Of a DNA stretch of 64,000 bases, positions 26,628 through 35,551 are shown piece after piece. Origin of the DNA: Agromyces sp. ISL-38 (GTDB taxonomy: Bacteria > Actinomycetota > Actinomycetes > Actinomycetales > Microbacteriaceae). How positions within the stretch are numbered: position 1 is the stretch's first letter; every line of letters begins with the position of its first letter. The position numbers and the translations under genes are program-made. Where the stretch lies: assembly GCF_018613935.1 (NCBI RefSeq), contig NZ_JAGGPF010000002.1, forward strand, positions 1-64,000. The letters are read 5' to 3'. Under the pieces are notes generated by a model. The model saw only the letters and a list, made by a program, of their open reading frames with translations. It had not been told where the DNA came from and searched no databases.

Positions 26628-27901
26628 GAAAGGTAGGCCCCCAGTTCCGCTCGTCCGCGCTCACAGAGGTGCTTTGCTTCTCTCGCCGTCAAACCGGGAG
26701 GCAGCGGCATCGCCATGATGGTGGCATTGTCAATGCCACGGTCCACGAAGTCGCGTGCAGCTTCCACGACAGAATGGCTCGCCGTGTATGCATCGAACTG
26801 ATGGTCTTCACTTAGGTAGCGGGTTGCATCCTTCACCCCCGACGTCGTAAAGGACGCGCGCCGCACGATGCACCCGAAGCACACCCCGCAGTGTGTACCG
26901 CTCGGCACACCTTGGTAGTTCTGGTCGGTGTGCGAGCACGAGTTCGTCGAGGTAAGGAACATGGATGCCTCGTCGGCCCCGAGCAGCGAAGCGACCTGCG
27001 CGAACATCTCCCCCTTGGTGTCGAGTTGGAACGGGTTCTCTAGTGCAGCATGTGCGCCGACTTTCATGAGGAGTTCCTGAAAGCGCCAGAGAAACCACGG
27101 GTGAGTGGTCTTCGTCGAAAGTGCTCCGAGCCGTTCGGGACCAAGTGGCGGGTTCAGTGATGCGAACCCGTTCTCCGGGATCCACAGCGTGGCCCCCGAC
27201 TGCGCAGCGACGGCGAGTCCGAGCGCAAGAAAAAGAAAAGACCGGGAGCGGCTTGACGGCTCGTCCGAGTACTCCGTCCCATCCAGGCGCTTCTTGGCAC
27301 GAGCAAGAAACACCCGGTGATGGGCTTCTTGCTTGCCCGAGAAGAGCACCTCGAGAGCGTCGTGAACTTCTTGCTGCGATCCGCTCGTTGCGCCGGAACT
27401 CGAGTGGGACACGAGAATATGCGACGATCCGATTGCGAGGGAACTGGCCGAGATGACGGCGCCCGTCCCCGAGTCCGCGCCGCCGCTGGCCAAGACCACG
27501 CGAGCCGGCGCGTGAGCCACGAGTGGCTGCTGGTCCTCTTCGCCCTCGTAGTAGGTGAACTGGAAACTCCAGTCGTCGCCGGTGAGGAAGTTGGTCACGA
27601 CGATAAGTTCTGCCGAGTGACGCGCCCATAACTCCGGGTCGCTGACCGGCACGATCACGTCCAATTCACGGCGGTTCCAGTTGGACCCGCCACCTTCCCG
27701 CTTGACGCTGTGGTCGGCCGCATAGACTGCGAGTGCGATACGTACGACGTCCGCACTGAGCGGTGGAACAGTGCCCAGTTGGGACAAGGTCGGGGTCAGT
27801 TTCGTCTTGAAGCTTTGATCCGCCGCCCCATCCCATACGAAGACCTCGTCGACGTCGGTCGGGATTCGTGTTCGGTCGGTGACGAGGGCAAGCCGGGTCA
27901 C
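26624..27901 (-). CDS. qatC: QatC: QueC-like enzyme of the Qat system (425 aa)
   Basis: Member of the QueC-like ATP-pyrophosphatase (PP-loop) family, whose housekeeping members make preQ0. The PP-loop is VVLASGGADSGTG (SGGADS at residues 139-144), and the zinc site is Cys322 with the cluster CGVCFGC (Cys338, 341, 344). It is nearly twice the length of QueC because of an N-terminal extension of about 130 residues, as in known QatC. Start overlaps the qatB stop by 4 bp. In defence loci, QueC-like enzymes have recently been linked to attachment of a deazaguanine to partner proteins; here the likely partner is QatB. Confidence 0.88.
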   Translation of the reverse strand: MTRLALVTDRTRIPTDVDEVFVWDGAADQSFKTKLTPTLSQLGTVPPLSADVVRIALAVYAADHSVKREGGGSNWNRRELDVIVPVSDPELWARHSAELIVVTNFLTGDDWSFQFTYYEGEEDQQPLVAHAPARVVLASGGADSGTGAVISASSLAIGSSHILVSHSSSGATSGSQQEVHDALEVLFSGKQEAHHRVFLARAKKRLDGTEYSDEPSSRSRSFLFLALGLAVAAQSGATLWIPENGFASLNPPLGPERLGALSTKTTHPWFLWRFQELLMKVGAHAALENPFQLDTKGEMFAQVASLLGADEASMFLTSTNSCSHTDQNYQGVPSGTHCGVCFGCIVRRASFTTSGVKDATRYLSEDHQFDAYTASHSVVEAARDFVDRGIDNATIMAMPLPPGLTAREAKHLCERGRAELGAYLS

Positions 27902-28719
27902 GTCGGCTCCCCGTGGATATCTACCAACTGTTGAACGCTCGTCTCGATCGCGCGCGTGATGTCCGCTGCGCTCGCTCCCACACCGTCGAGATTGAGCTTG
28001 CCCGCGAGAACCTTCGCACCCCGGCGCACTTCTGCCTCGGCCTCCCGCCGTTTGACAGGGTCGGACTCCTTACGGATAGTGTCGCTCACCTCGGTAAGCG
28101 TGGCCCGTGCAATCATGAGCTCGATCGAGTACCGAACGATCTGGTCAGGCTCAGGGCGCGCGCCATCCGCATCCATAATCCAGGAGGCCAGCTGGGCCAC
28201 GATCAGGCGCGCTTCGCCGTCCTCGATGCTGCCATCGGGCTGACCCTCGAACGCGACCTCGGCAATCTTGCGGCCGACTTCAAGCGGGTCATCGAGTGCT
28301 CGAAGCTGGTCGTAACTGAGCCCGGCCTCCTCGAGCATCGGGCGGTCACCCGCGACGTATGCGCGCGCAAGGGCACTGGCTCGACCAGCCGGGCCAGCCA
28401 CGCGCCGGACGGTACGTTGGACGCCGCCGGACGACCTACCGCTGCCCGACGATCCGCGCCCACCCCCAGCGCTCCGACCACCGCCACCACTACCCGTGCC
28501 ACCGGAGCCACCACCCGACGGGCCTCGCGTCCAGAGACGGGCCGCAGCAGCGAGAGCGTCGGGATTCAAGTGCCCCGGTTCGCTCGCTTGGTCGCTCTCC
28601 GGACCGGCGGGCGTACTCTGCTGAACCTCATCGGAGCCTCCCAGCCAGTCGCTGATTGCGTCGCGCAGACTCTTGGCGTCCTTGCCGCCGCTCCCTTTGA
28701 AGGCCCCGCTGGTACCCAT
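27898..28719 (-). CDS. qatB: QatB: Gly-rich partner protein of the Qat system (273 aa)
   Basis: The N-terminus MGTSGAFKGSGGKDAK places Gly right after the initiator Met, followed by a Gly/Ser stretch; a long Gly/Ser/Arg-rich linker spans about residues 72-105, and a helical C-terminal domain of about 160 residues follows (LARAYVAGDRPMLEEAGLS ...). There is no known catalytic motif. Length, composition and position between the KAP ATPase and the QueC-like gene identify it as QatB. The qatA stop and qatB start share one base (28719). An exposed N-terminal Gly would suit N-terminal modification by QatC; this is an inference. Confidence 0.85.
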   Translation of the reverse strand: MGTSGAFKGSGGKDAKSLRDAISDWLGGSDEVQQSTPAGPESDQASEPGHLNPDALAAAARLWTRGPSGGGSGGTGSGGGGRSAGGGRGSSGSGRSSGGVQRTVRRVAGPAGRASALARAYVAGDRPMLEEAGLSYDQLRALDDPLEVGRKIAEVAFEGQPDGSIEDGEARLIVAQLASWIMDADGARPEPDQIVRYSIELMIARATLTEVSDTIRKESDPVKRREAEAEVRRGAKVLAGKLNLDGVGASAADITRAIETSVQQLVDIHGEPT

Positions 28720-30533
28720 CAGGCGCCCTGCTTTCGCACGGAGACGATTGCTCGCTTTGTTATGTCATCGGCACCGGCCGACCACCCGTCGAGCACATCC
28801 GCATAGTCTGCTGCCAAGCCGTTCAGGACAAGCACGCTGGAGGACTTCACTTCGGCACCCGGGAGCAATGAGAGGGCGCGCTTGGCATCCTCGATCTCGC
28901 TGGGGTGCAGAGTTGCGATCGTGACGATGGCGTTCACCGTCGGGAGTTGGATCGAAGGATCATCGCGCATGCGCCGACCGAGGTGAGCCAGCAGTTCCAC
29001 GACATCGCCCGGCGGCAAGGCTTTGATCTCATTGTCTTTCACTGCGGTGCGGTCGATTTGCGAGCTTGACGTCAAGGCGGCAGCTAGGTCGCGCAACGTC
29101 TCAGAGAGCGACTCGTCCACCAGGAGGCGTCCTTGGAAAGCCGCGGCCAATGTTAGATATCCCGAGACGAGGGTGGGCTCGAGCTCGGGCGGCAGCTTTG
29201 CCCAACGCACCATGGTGCTTGAGTACTCGCCTTCGATGGCGGCCGGGTCTCCGTCGACCTTCTTCTCCTTCTCGGTGTCTGCATCCGACTGCCCACCCCT
29301 CGCAAGGAGCTGCAGCTGGTTGAGCTTGCCGCGCAAGCTCCCCGAGGCAAGCCAATCCATGAGCGCCTCGAAATCCTTCCTGAACAGGCGCTCCATGACC
29401 ATGAGCTTGGCGATAGCGTCGGGCTCGAGCTTGATGCCGCGTCTCGCCGCCACTGACTGGCGAATGTATAGGTCATTCATAAAGCGCTTGATACGGCGCG
29501 GATTGCCCTGGAACTTCTCGTAGAGCACCGGCGTGAGCCTCGAAGCGGTTGCCATCGAGGCTGCGAGATCAACGCCCTCTGGCATCTGAAGATCGTCAAG
29601 ACTCCCCGCGTCGACTCGAAGCGCGTCGCAGTCAGCGACGAGGTGAGCGAACACCTTCGATTCGACAATCGACCGGACGAGCAGGAGAAAGAGGTATGCA
29701 CGTGTGTCGAAATAGCTAAGTGCTGGCAACGGCACTGTTGTCTGAACGATCTTGTGAAGGTAGAGGCTGGCGATGCTCTCTGTACCGTCGCGGGGGTCTG
29801 GCGTCTGGAGTTTCTGCTGAATCGCTTCGGCCACGCGAGCCTCGTCTGCGGCAATGACGAAGGACATGCCTTCCGCCGACAAGAAGAGACGGATGGCTTC
29901 CAACGTCTCAAGAACCGTCTGTGGTAGACACCGGTCGAGGTCATCGACGAGGACGACCACCTGTCGCACGTGCGATAGCGCCTCATCCTCGAGGAGCGAC
30001 TCGAACTCCTCGCGAAAGTTGTCCATACCCTTCTCTGAGTCGAGTGTCTCCGGCTCGTCACTGACCAGCCCCATAACTGCATCGAGTGACGGAAGCTGTG
30101 CAGTAAGTGCCGTGGTCGCTGCCATCTTGATTGCCTTGGACCAGTTGACCCGCCTTGCGAGATTCTTGAGTGCCTCACCGGCCGTCTGCTTGACTAGGTC
30201 CGACCCCTTGAACTCATCCGCCAGAGCCGTTAGCACGGCGGAGATCAGGCTCTCTTTGGGGCCACGTGACGGGTCATAGCGCCAGGGGTCAGCTCGTACA
30301 ACGACGATCGTCCGCTCGTCAGTTGAGCGGCCCGTGATCCGTTTGTCGATCAGATTGAGGACCGTGGTCTTCCCGCTCCCCCAGGTCCCCGAGATACCGA
30401 GCGCTACCGGGTTGAGAGTGTCATCGAAGAGTGCATCGACAACCGTGTCGGCAATCGCGCTAAACGAAAGCAGGTCCGTTGTCGCTGGTTCATCCGACAG
30501 CAACTGCAGAGCAGCGACGGGCAACTCAGTCAT
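28719..30533 (-). CDS. qatA: QatA: KAP-family P-loop ATPase of the Qat system (604 aa)
   Basis: KAP NTPase. Walker A GISGTWGSGKTT is at residues 46-57, Walker B VVVLVDDLDRCL at 192-203; the DDLDRC string is the KAP signature. The usual transmembrane insertion between the two motifs is weak here, only a mildly hydrophobic stretch around 135-157. The C-terminal half is helical and family-specific, with an IKRFMNDLYIRQ block after the ATPase core. The ATG at 30533 overlaps the metalloprotease stop by 8 bp, so Qat is translationally linked to the restriction operon upstream. Known Qat systems need the ATPase for phage protection. Confidence 0.9.
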   Translation of the reverse strand: MTELPVAALQLLSDEPATTDLLSFSAIADTVVDALFDDTLNPVALGISGTWGSGKTTVLNLIDKRITGRSTDERTIVVVRADPWRYDPSRGPKESLISAVLTALADEFKGSDLVKQTAGEALKNLARRVNWSKAIKMAATTALTAQLPSLDAVMGLVSDEPETLDSEKGMDNFREEFESLLEDEALSHVRQVVVLVDDLDRCLPQTVLETLEAIRLFLSAEGMSFVIAADEARVAEAIQQKLQTPDPRDGTESIASLYLHKIVQTTVPLPALSYFDTRAYLFLLLVRSIVESKVFAHLVADCDALRVDAGSLDDLQMPEGVDLAASMATASRLTPVLYEKFQGNPRRIKRFMNDLYIRQSVAARRGIKLEPDAIAKLMVMERLFRKDFEALMDWLASGSLRGKLNQLQLLARGGQSDADTEKEKKVDGDPAAIEGEYSSTMVRWAKLPPELEPTLVSGYLTLAAAFQGRLLVDESLSETLRDLAAALTSSSQIDRTAVKDNEIKALPPGDVVELLAHLGRRMRDDPSIQLPTVNAIVTIATLHPSEIEDAKRALSLLPGAEVKSSSVLVLNGLAADYADVLDGWSAGADDITKRAIVSVRKQGA

Positions 30534-31245
30534 GAATCCACTCCTCCGCCGCCAGTGGCGCTTCGTTTAATTCGTCCCGCCTAGAGCGCCAGTCGGGCAA
30601 GTGCTTGTCCATAAGGGCAACGAATCGCTCATTGTGTGTGCGCTCGTGGAAATGCATTAGCTCATGAGCGACGATGTACTCCAGGCAGCGCGGGTTCTTC
30701 CTGGCGAGCTCGGGGTTGAACCAGACGGCTCCCGAGTTCGGTTGACATGTGCCCCACTTGGTCTTCATACGGCGGACGACGACCTTCGTCGGCTCGTGGC
30801 CGATGATCGCTTGCCACTTCTCGAGCAATGGCGGAAGTGCCGCCTTCAGCTCGCGGCGATACCAGCGGTCGAGGATCGCGTAGCGATGCTCGGCGTCGGT
30901 GCCCTCAGGCGACACCACCCAGAGTGAGTCACCGTCGACTTTGACATCTGGCCTTCCCGTGCGAGAAACGTCGAGTAGAAGCGCGCGACCCCATACGTAG
31001 TGGGTCTCCCCCGAGCGCATCGTCCGCTCGGTCTGTCGCGCGGCGTTCTGGAGCTGGGTGCGCTGCTGTTTGATCCAAGGGAGCCGCTGAATGATGGCGC
31101 GGCGGATGCTGTCCTCGTCGAGGCGCTGCGGAGCTGCGACCCGCACTCTACCGATTGGCGGATAGACGGAGACATGGAGGTTCTTGATGTCCTTATAGAT
31201 GACATCGATCCCGAGCCCCGCAACCGTCAAGTAGGCGGTGGTCAT
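30526..31245 (-). CDS. YgjP-type zinc metallopeptidase (M48/DUF45, 239 aa)
   Basis: Zinc metalloprotease of the YgjP-like family. The active site is HELMH (residues 194-198) with His204 nearby, and the conserved KTKWGTC (161-167) that marks this family is present. The length of 239 aa is normal. Such genes are often found directly next to type I restriction genes; their job there is not known and could be turnover of restriction subunits. The start shares one base with the hsdR stop (31245) and the stop overlaps qatA by 8 bp, so this gene bridges the two defence modules. Confidence 0.88.
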   Translation of the reverse strand: MTTAYLTVAGLGIDVIYKDIKNLHVSVYPPIGRVRVAAPQRLDEDSIRRAIIQRLPWIKQQRTQLQNAARQTERTMRSGETHYVWGRALLLDVSRTGRPDVKVDGDSLWVVSPEGTDAEHRYAILDRWYRRELKAALPPLLEKWQAIIGHEPTKVVVRRMKTKWGTCQPNSGAVWFNPELARKNPRCLEYIVAHELMHFHERTHNERFVALMDKHLPDWRSRRDELNEAPLAAEEWIHD

Positions 31246-34200
31246 CAGTGACCTCCGCCGTGGTATTCGAGCTGGTTCTTGATGAGCTTGAAAAGTTCGT
31301 CGAAGGCGGCCTCGTCGAGGCCCGGGAGTTCGTCACGGAGAATGTTGGCGAGCTCTCGCTCCTTGCGGAAACTGCCGACCCATCCAGCGCGACGTTCACG
31401 GAGCACCGTCAAATGCACCATTTTGGCGGTATCGATGTCATCGTCGAAGTAGTCCACGATGGCCTGAACTCCGCGCGTCTGCACCCAGTCCGGATAGATG
31501 CGATCCGACTCTCCACGGCCGACCTTCTCGGCTAGCTCAAGCAATTGCCGAAGGTATTCAGCGTAGTCGATGGCATCGTGCTTGCGCTGTTCGATGAGCG
31601 CATCGAGAAGTGTCGACATCGAGTCGTAGTACTTCGGGTTCATCGCGTGCTCGTCGATGATCGTCTTACGGACGTTGTTGACGATCGTCTCGGCGACGGC
31701 TTCCTGATTCTTCTTGATGCCTTCAGGAAGGTCATCGAGGGCACCAGCGCCGCGCTCGACGATGAGCTCGATGAGCCCCTTGTCCTCGAAGGTCGCGACG
31801 ACCTCCGACGGGTTGGCGTGAATGTAGGTGTCGAGCAGCGCGCGCATACCTGCCTCGAACTGTTTGAAGTCGACATTCTCGCCAGCACCGATCTTCACCT
31901 CGTCACGAACGTCGACATAGTGGGCGACCTCTTGCTTGATAGCAGCCGCATCGACTGCCGAGTAGCCCGCCTCGGCCATGTCGTTAGCAATGGACGCGTA
32001 TGCGCGTACGAGAGCTGAGACTCCCTTGTAGAGGTCAACGCGTCGCATCTCGTTAGCCTTGATTTGCGCTGCGTTGCCCGGCTCGACAGCGACGAAGTAG
32101 TGCTGATACTGCTGCGTCTCCCGAGGTGGGGCGACCGGTTCCAACAAGGCTCGAATACGCTCGAGGGCTTCATCGAGAGACTCGCGGGCCTGTTCGATCT
32201 GGTCCCTGAGCAGTCCGTCGATGTCCTCCTTCTGGTAGCTATCGAAGGCACCCGAAGTGTAGTCGGTGATGGCACGATCGAGCGACTTGAAGAGATCGCG
32301 ATAGTCGACGATGTAGCCGTATTCCTTGTCGTCACCGTCGAGCCGGTTGACTCGGCAGATTGCCTGAAAGAGGCCGTGGTCGCGCATCGACTTGTCGATG
32401 TAGAGGTAGGTGGCACTAGGCGCGTCGAAACCGGTGAGAAGTTTATCGACGACGATGAGCAGGCGCATCTGGCCGGGCTCTTCGATGAAGCGCCGCTTCA
32501 CCTCCTTCTCGAACTCCTCGAGGCGTAGCACAGCCTTGTCCTCGGGCTCATTGAAGAAGTGAGCGAGCATCTTGCGGTAGGTCTCGTACTGCTTGATTTT
32601 CTCGGTCTTGCCCGCGCCGGCATCTTCCTTGGCGATGTCGCTCGCGTTGGGGACGTAGCTGGTGACGATCGCCACCTTGCCCTCGAAGCCAGCGTTGACG
32701 AACATCTCGTAGAACTTACATGCCTGATAGATGCTTTCGCCGACGAGCATGGCATTGCCGCGGCCATCCACGAGGCGTGGCTTGATATCCATGTCACTCA
32801 AGATGTCCATGACGATCTGCTTGGCACGTGGCTCCGAAGACACAACCTTCTGCATTGTCCCCCAGCGCTTCTTGAGCTCCGCTTTAGTGAGGTCGGTCAT
32901 GCCCTTGGTCTTGGTCTCAAACCACTGGTCGACCTTGCCCGCGCTCATCAGATCCTGATCGATGTTGCGCGCCTCGTAGCGCAGGTCGAGCACGACGCCG
33001 TCGGCAACGGCCTCGTCGAACTTGTATGTATGGATGAATGTCCCGAACTGCTTAATGCTGGTCATCTTGTCGGCATGTAAGAGCGGTGTACCGGTGAAGC
33101 CGATGAACATCGCTCCTGGCAGAAGCTCCTTCATCGCGTCGTGCATCTTGCCTGACTGTGTACGGTGCGCCTCATCAACGAAGACAAAGAGATTGCCCTT
33201 CGCGGAGAATCCTGCGGGGATCCTTGCCTTGAGCTGACGTAGGAACTCTTCGCCCGCCTCATCACGCTCGACTTCATCGTCGCCGCCACGGAACTTGTGC
33301 ACGAGTGACGAGATCAAGCTGGGCTTGTTCGAATTGAGCTTGCTGATTAGATCGGCGCCACTCGTAGTGCGGTAGATGGCTTCGTTGACACCAAGGAACA
33401 CCTTCTCGATCTGCTCATCGAGGTCGGTACGGTCCGTGATGATCAGCACGCGTGCGTGCTGCTGGTTCGCAAGGATCCATTTGGCGAGCCAAACCATGGT
33501 CAGGCTCTTGCCCGAGCCCTGGGTGTGCCAGATGATGCCGCCCTCGCGTCGGGCGATGCGCTCTTTGGCGGCCTGGATGCCGAAGAACTGGTTGTGACGA
33601 GCGGTCTTCTTCACGCCTGCGTCAAACAGAATGAAGTCGTGGATGAGCTCGAGGAGGCGGTCCTTCGAGCACATCTGCAGCAGACCAGCGTCGAGGCGCT
33701 CCACTCCAGCGCTTGGCTCCTTCCACTCCAGCCAGTACTTCTCCGGCGTCTCGATCACGCCGTAGCGCAGCCCCTCGACGTCGTTGCCAGCGAAGAGCAG
33801 CTGAACCGTCGTAAAGAAGGACTGGATGAAGTGCTGCTTCTGATTACCGATGTTCTGCCGAATGCCCTCAGAGACGCTCACCTTTGAGCGCTTGAGCTCG
33901 ATGACCCCAAGGGCAAGCCCGTTGACGTAGAGCACGACATCAGGGCGCTTATTGTGTTCGCCCTTGATCGACACTTCTTCAGCGATCATGAAGTGGTTGG
34001 CATGAGGATTGGACCAGTCGATCAGCCATACGGTCTTGTGAGGCAAGCCAGCGCCCGGGCTGACTTTGATGCCGTAGCGCAGCAGCTCGTATACCTTACG
34101 GTTGGCCTCGTACAGCGAGGCACTACCACCGACCGCCGCAGCCCTTTGAAGCTCGTAAACCGCCTTGTTGATGAGATCGTCGTCATAACTACGCGCGGTG

Positions 34201-34346
34201 AGGTTCTGTCGCAAGTAGAGCTCCTCAATATGAGAATTCTCCCTGTCGTTCTCACAGCTTCCGACGTATTCGTAGCCGAGCCGCTCCTGGAAGAGCTTGA
34301 CGACGCGATCCTGCGTCTTGCGTTCGATCTGACCGACCTGACTCAT
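31245..34346 (-). CDS. hsdR: Type I restriction enzyme R subunit (1033 aa)
   Basis: DNA translocase and endonuclease subunit of a type I RM enzyme. The N-terminal nuclease has the PD-(D/E)xK site RPDVVLY ... GVIELK (Asp136, Glu150, Lys152). Walker A is WHTQGSGKS (275-282 region), the motif II box is VDEAHR, and ITGFDAP-like VDKLLTGFDAPSATYLY is the late helicase motif. The C-terminal region is helical and binds the methylase core. Length is normal. Overlaps hsdS by 4 bp and shares one base with the protease gene. All motifs look intact, so the enzyme is probably active. Confidence 0.95.
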   Translation of the reverse strand: MSQVGQIERKTQDRVVKLFQERLGYEYVGSCENDRENSHIEELYLRQNLTARSYDDDLINKAVYELQRAAAVGGSASLYEANRKVYELLRYGIKVSPGAGLPHKTVWLIDWSNPHANHFMIAEEVSIKGEHNKRPDVVLYVNGLALGVIELKRSKVSVSEGIRQNIGNQKQHFIQSFFTTVQLLFAGNDVEGLRYGVIETPEKYWLEWKEPSAGVERLDAGLLQMCSKDRLLELIHDFILFDAGVKKTARHNQFFGIQAAKERIARREGGIIWHTQGSGKSLTMVWLAKWILANQQHARVLIITDRTDLDEQIEKVFLGVNEAIYRTTSGADLISKLNSNKPSLISSLVHKFRGGDDEVERDEAGEEFLRQLKARIPAGFSAKGNLFVFVDEAHRTQSGKMHDAMKELLPGAMFIGFTGTPLLHADKMTSIKQFGTFIHTYKFDEAVADGVVLDLRYEARNIDQDLMSAGKVDQWFETKTKGMTDLTKAELKKRWGTMQKVVSSEPRAKQIVMDILSDMDIKPRLVDGRGNAMLVGESIYQACKFYEMFVNAGFEGKVAIVTSYVPNASDIAKEDAGAGKTEKIKQYETYRKMLAHFFNEPEDKAVLRLEEFEKEVKRRFIEEPGQMRLLIVVDKLLTGFDAPSATYLYIDKSMRDHGLFQAICRVNRLDGDDKEYGYIVDYRDLFKSLDRAITDYTSGAFDSYQKEDIDGLLRDQIEQARESLDEALERIRALLEPVAPPRETQQYQHYFVAVEPGNAAQIKANEMRRVDLYKGVSALVRAYASIANDMAEAGYSAVDAAAIKQEVAHYVDVRDEVKIGAGENVDFKQFEAGMRALLDTYIHANPSEVVATFEDKGLIELIVERGAGALDDLPEGIKKNQEAVAETIVNNVRKTIIDEHAMNPKYYDSMSTLLDALIEQRKHDAIDYAEYLRQLLELAEKVGRGESDRIYPDWVQTRGVQAIVDYFDDDIDTAKMVHLTVLRERRAGWVGSFRKERELANILRDELPGLDEAAFDELFKLIKNQLEYHGGGH

Positions 34347-35551
34347 GCTGCGGCCTCCGTTGTCGCGAGGCGCGTGCGCCCCGTGAGCAGCTCCTGCATC
34401 ATTCCCCGCTTGATGAGCCGAGTGGACTCGAGCCGACGCTCGAGAGAATCGATTTCCGCGTCCGCGTCACGAATAATCTGCGCCACGGCACGCTGTTCGC
34501 CAATCTCTGGCAAATCGAACTCGATACCGGCGAGGGCTCGTGAGCTAATGTGCACGACTGCGTCGCCTTGCCCGGCGCTCGCTTTCTGCGCGACCATCGC
34601 AGGCGTGTTTAGAAGTGTCGCCAAATACACTGGATCGTAGCCCCCGCCGCGCAGGATAATTGTGTCTCCACCTGCCACCGCGTCCTGCTCGCCAACATAG
34701 GCAACGCACGTGCCAATCTCCTCTTTCGTTTCGCCCGACGCAGCGAACAGGAGGTCACCCGATCGAATCGGCTGAGACGTCGATGCGACGTCGGAACCAA
34801 CAAACGACACCGTCTTGGCTGTGTAATCGCGGTACGTAGTGTAAAGCTCGCCGTATCGAATGCATGGAATACCCGATGGGCGCACTTCGTCCCTCTTGAT
34901 GCCGCGTCCCTTCGAAAATACGCCGAGCGACCCGAGGACCACGCGCTGCCATGGCTCGGCATAGCCCGCGAGACGGGTTCGCCCGGTCAGTAGTTCCTGC
35001 ACCATGCCTTGCTTTACGTCTCGTTTCTTGGCAATGAGCTGTTCGAGCACATCGACCAACTGCTCCGCCGCCTGCAACTGTCGCGCAATCATCCGTTGGT
35101 GATCCACCGGAAGGATGGGCACGGGTAGGTTGCCTAGCTGCTGTGCGTTAATGCCAGGCTGCCCACTTCGCGTTGACTCGACTTCGACCCAGTCCCAGTA
35201 GGCCTTTGTCTGAAGGAAGAAGCCAAGGTACTCCGGAAGGAGCTTTGCAGGGTCGGGCGAGATCGCCATAAGAAATCCAGCGAAGACAAGTGGGCCATCG
35301 TCGGGCCGATATCGATACGACTTCCCCACACTCGCCCCAGTCCTCGCCACTACGATGTCGCCCGAGCGCAGCATGTACATCGAGCTTTGCGACGACGAAA
35401 CCGAGACTCGTGGGCTGGGTGAGAACCGGCCGTCTTCATCTATGTCAGTGATCCGTATATATGTCGGGAGGTCCCACTTGTGGGGCACCGATGCGGCACC
35501 GATGCCATATCGCGGCGGACTCTTCAGTAGTGTCCGAAGCGGAACCGTCAT
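34343..35551 (-). CDS. hsdS: Type I RM specificity subunit (402 aa)
   Basis: Two target-recognition domains, each followed by a coiled-coil spacer ending in the same string: GMVQELLTGRTRLA (about residue 188) and GMMQELLTGRTRLA (C-terminus). This internal duplication is the family's hallmark, and each half reads one part of a bipartite DNA target. It has normal length and overlaps hsdM and hsdR by 4 bp each. The target sequence cannot be predicted here. No second or inverted hsdS copy is nearby, so there is no sign of phase-variable shuffling. Confidence 0.93.
   Translation of the reverse strand: MTVPLRTLLKSPPRYGIGAASVPHKWDLPTYIRITDIDEDGRFSPSPRVSVSSSQSSMYMLRSGDIVVARTGASVGKSYRYRPDDGPLVFAGFLMAISPDPAKLLPEYLGFFLQTKAYWDWVEVESTRSGQPGINAQQLGNLPVPILPVDHQRMIARQLQAAEQLVDVLEQLIAKKRDVKQGMVQELLTGRTRLAGYAEPWQRVVLGSLGVFSKGRGIKRDEVRPSGIPCIRYGELYTTYRDYTAKTVSFVGSDVASTSQPIRSGDLLFAASGETKEEIGTCVAYVGEQDAVAGGDTIILRGGGYDPVYLATLLNTPAMVAQKASAGQGDAVVHISSRALAGIEFDLPEIGEQRAVAQIIRDADAEIDSLERRLESTRLIKRGMMQELLTGRTRLATTEAAA

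Noticed and set aside
34343-35551. Repeated ELLTGRTRL strings in hsdS as a sign of shufflable specificity genes
   Set aside because: They are the normal half-repeats of one HsdS; no second or inverted hsdS copy or recombinase is near.
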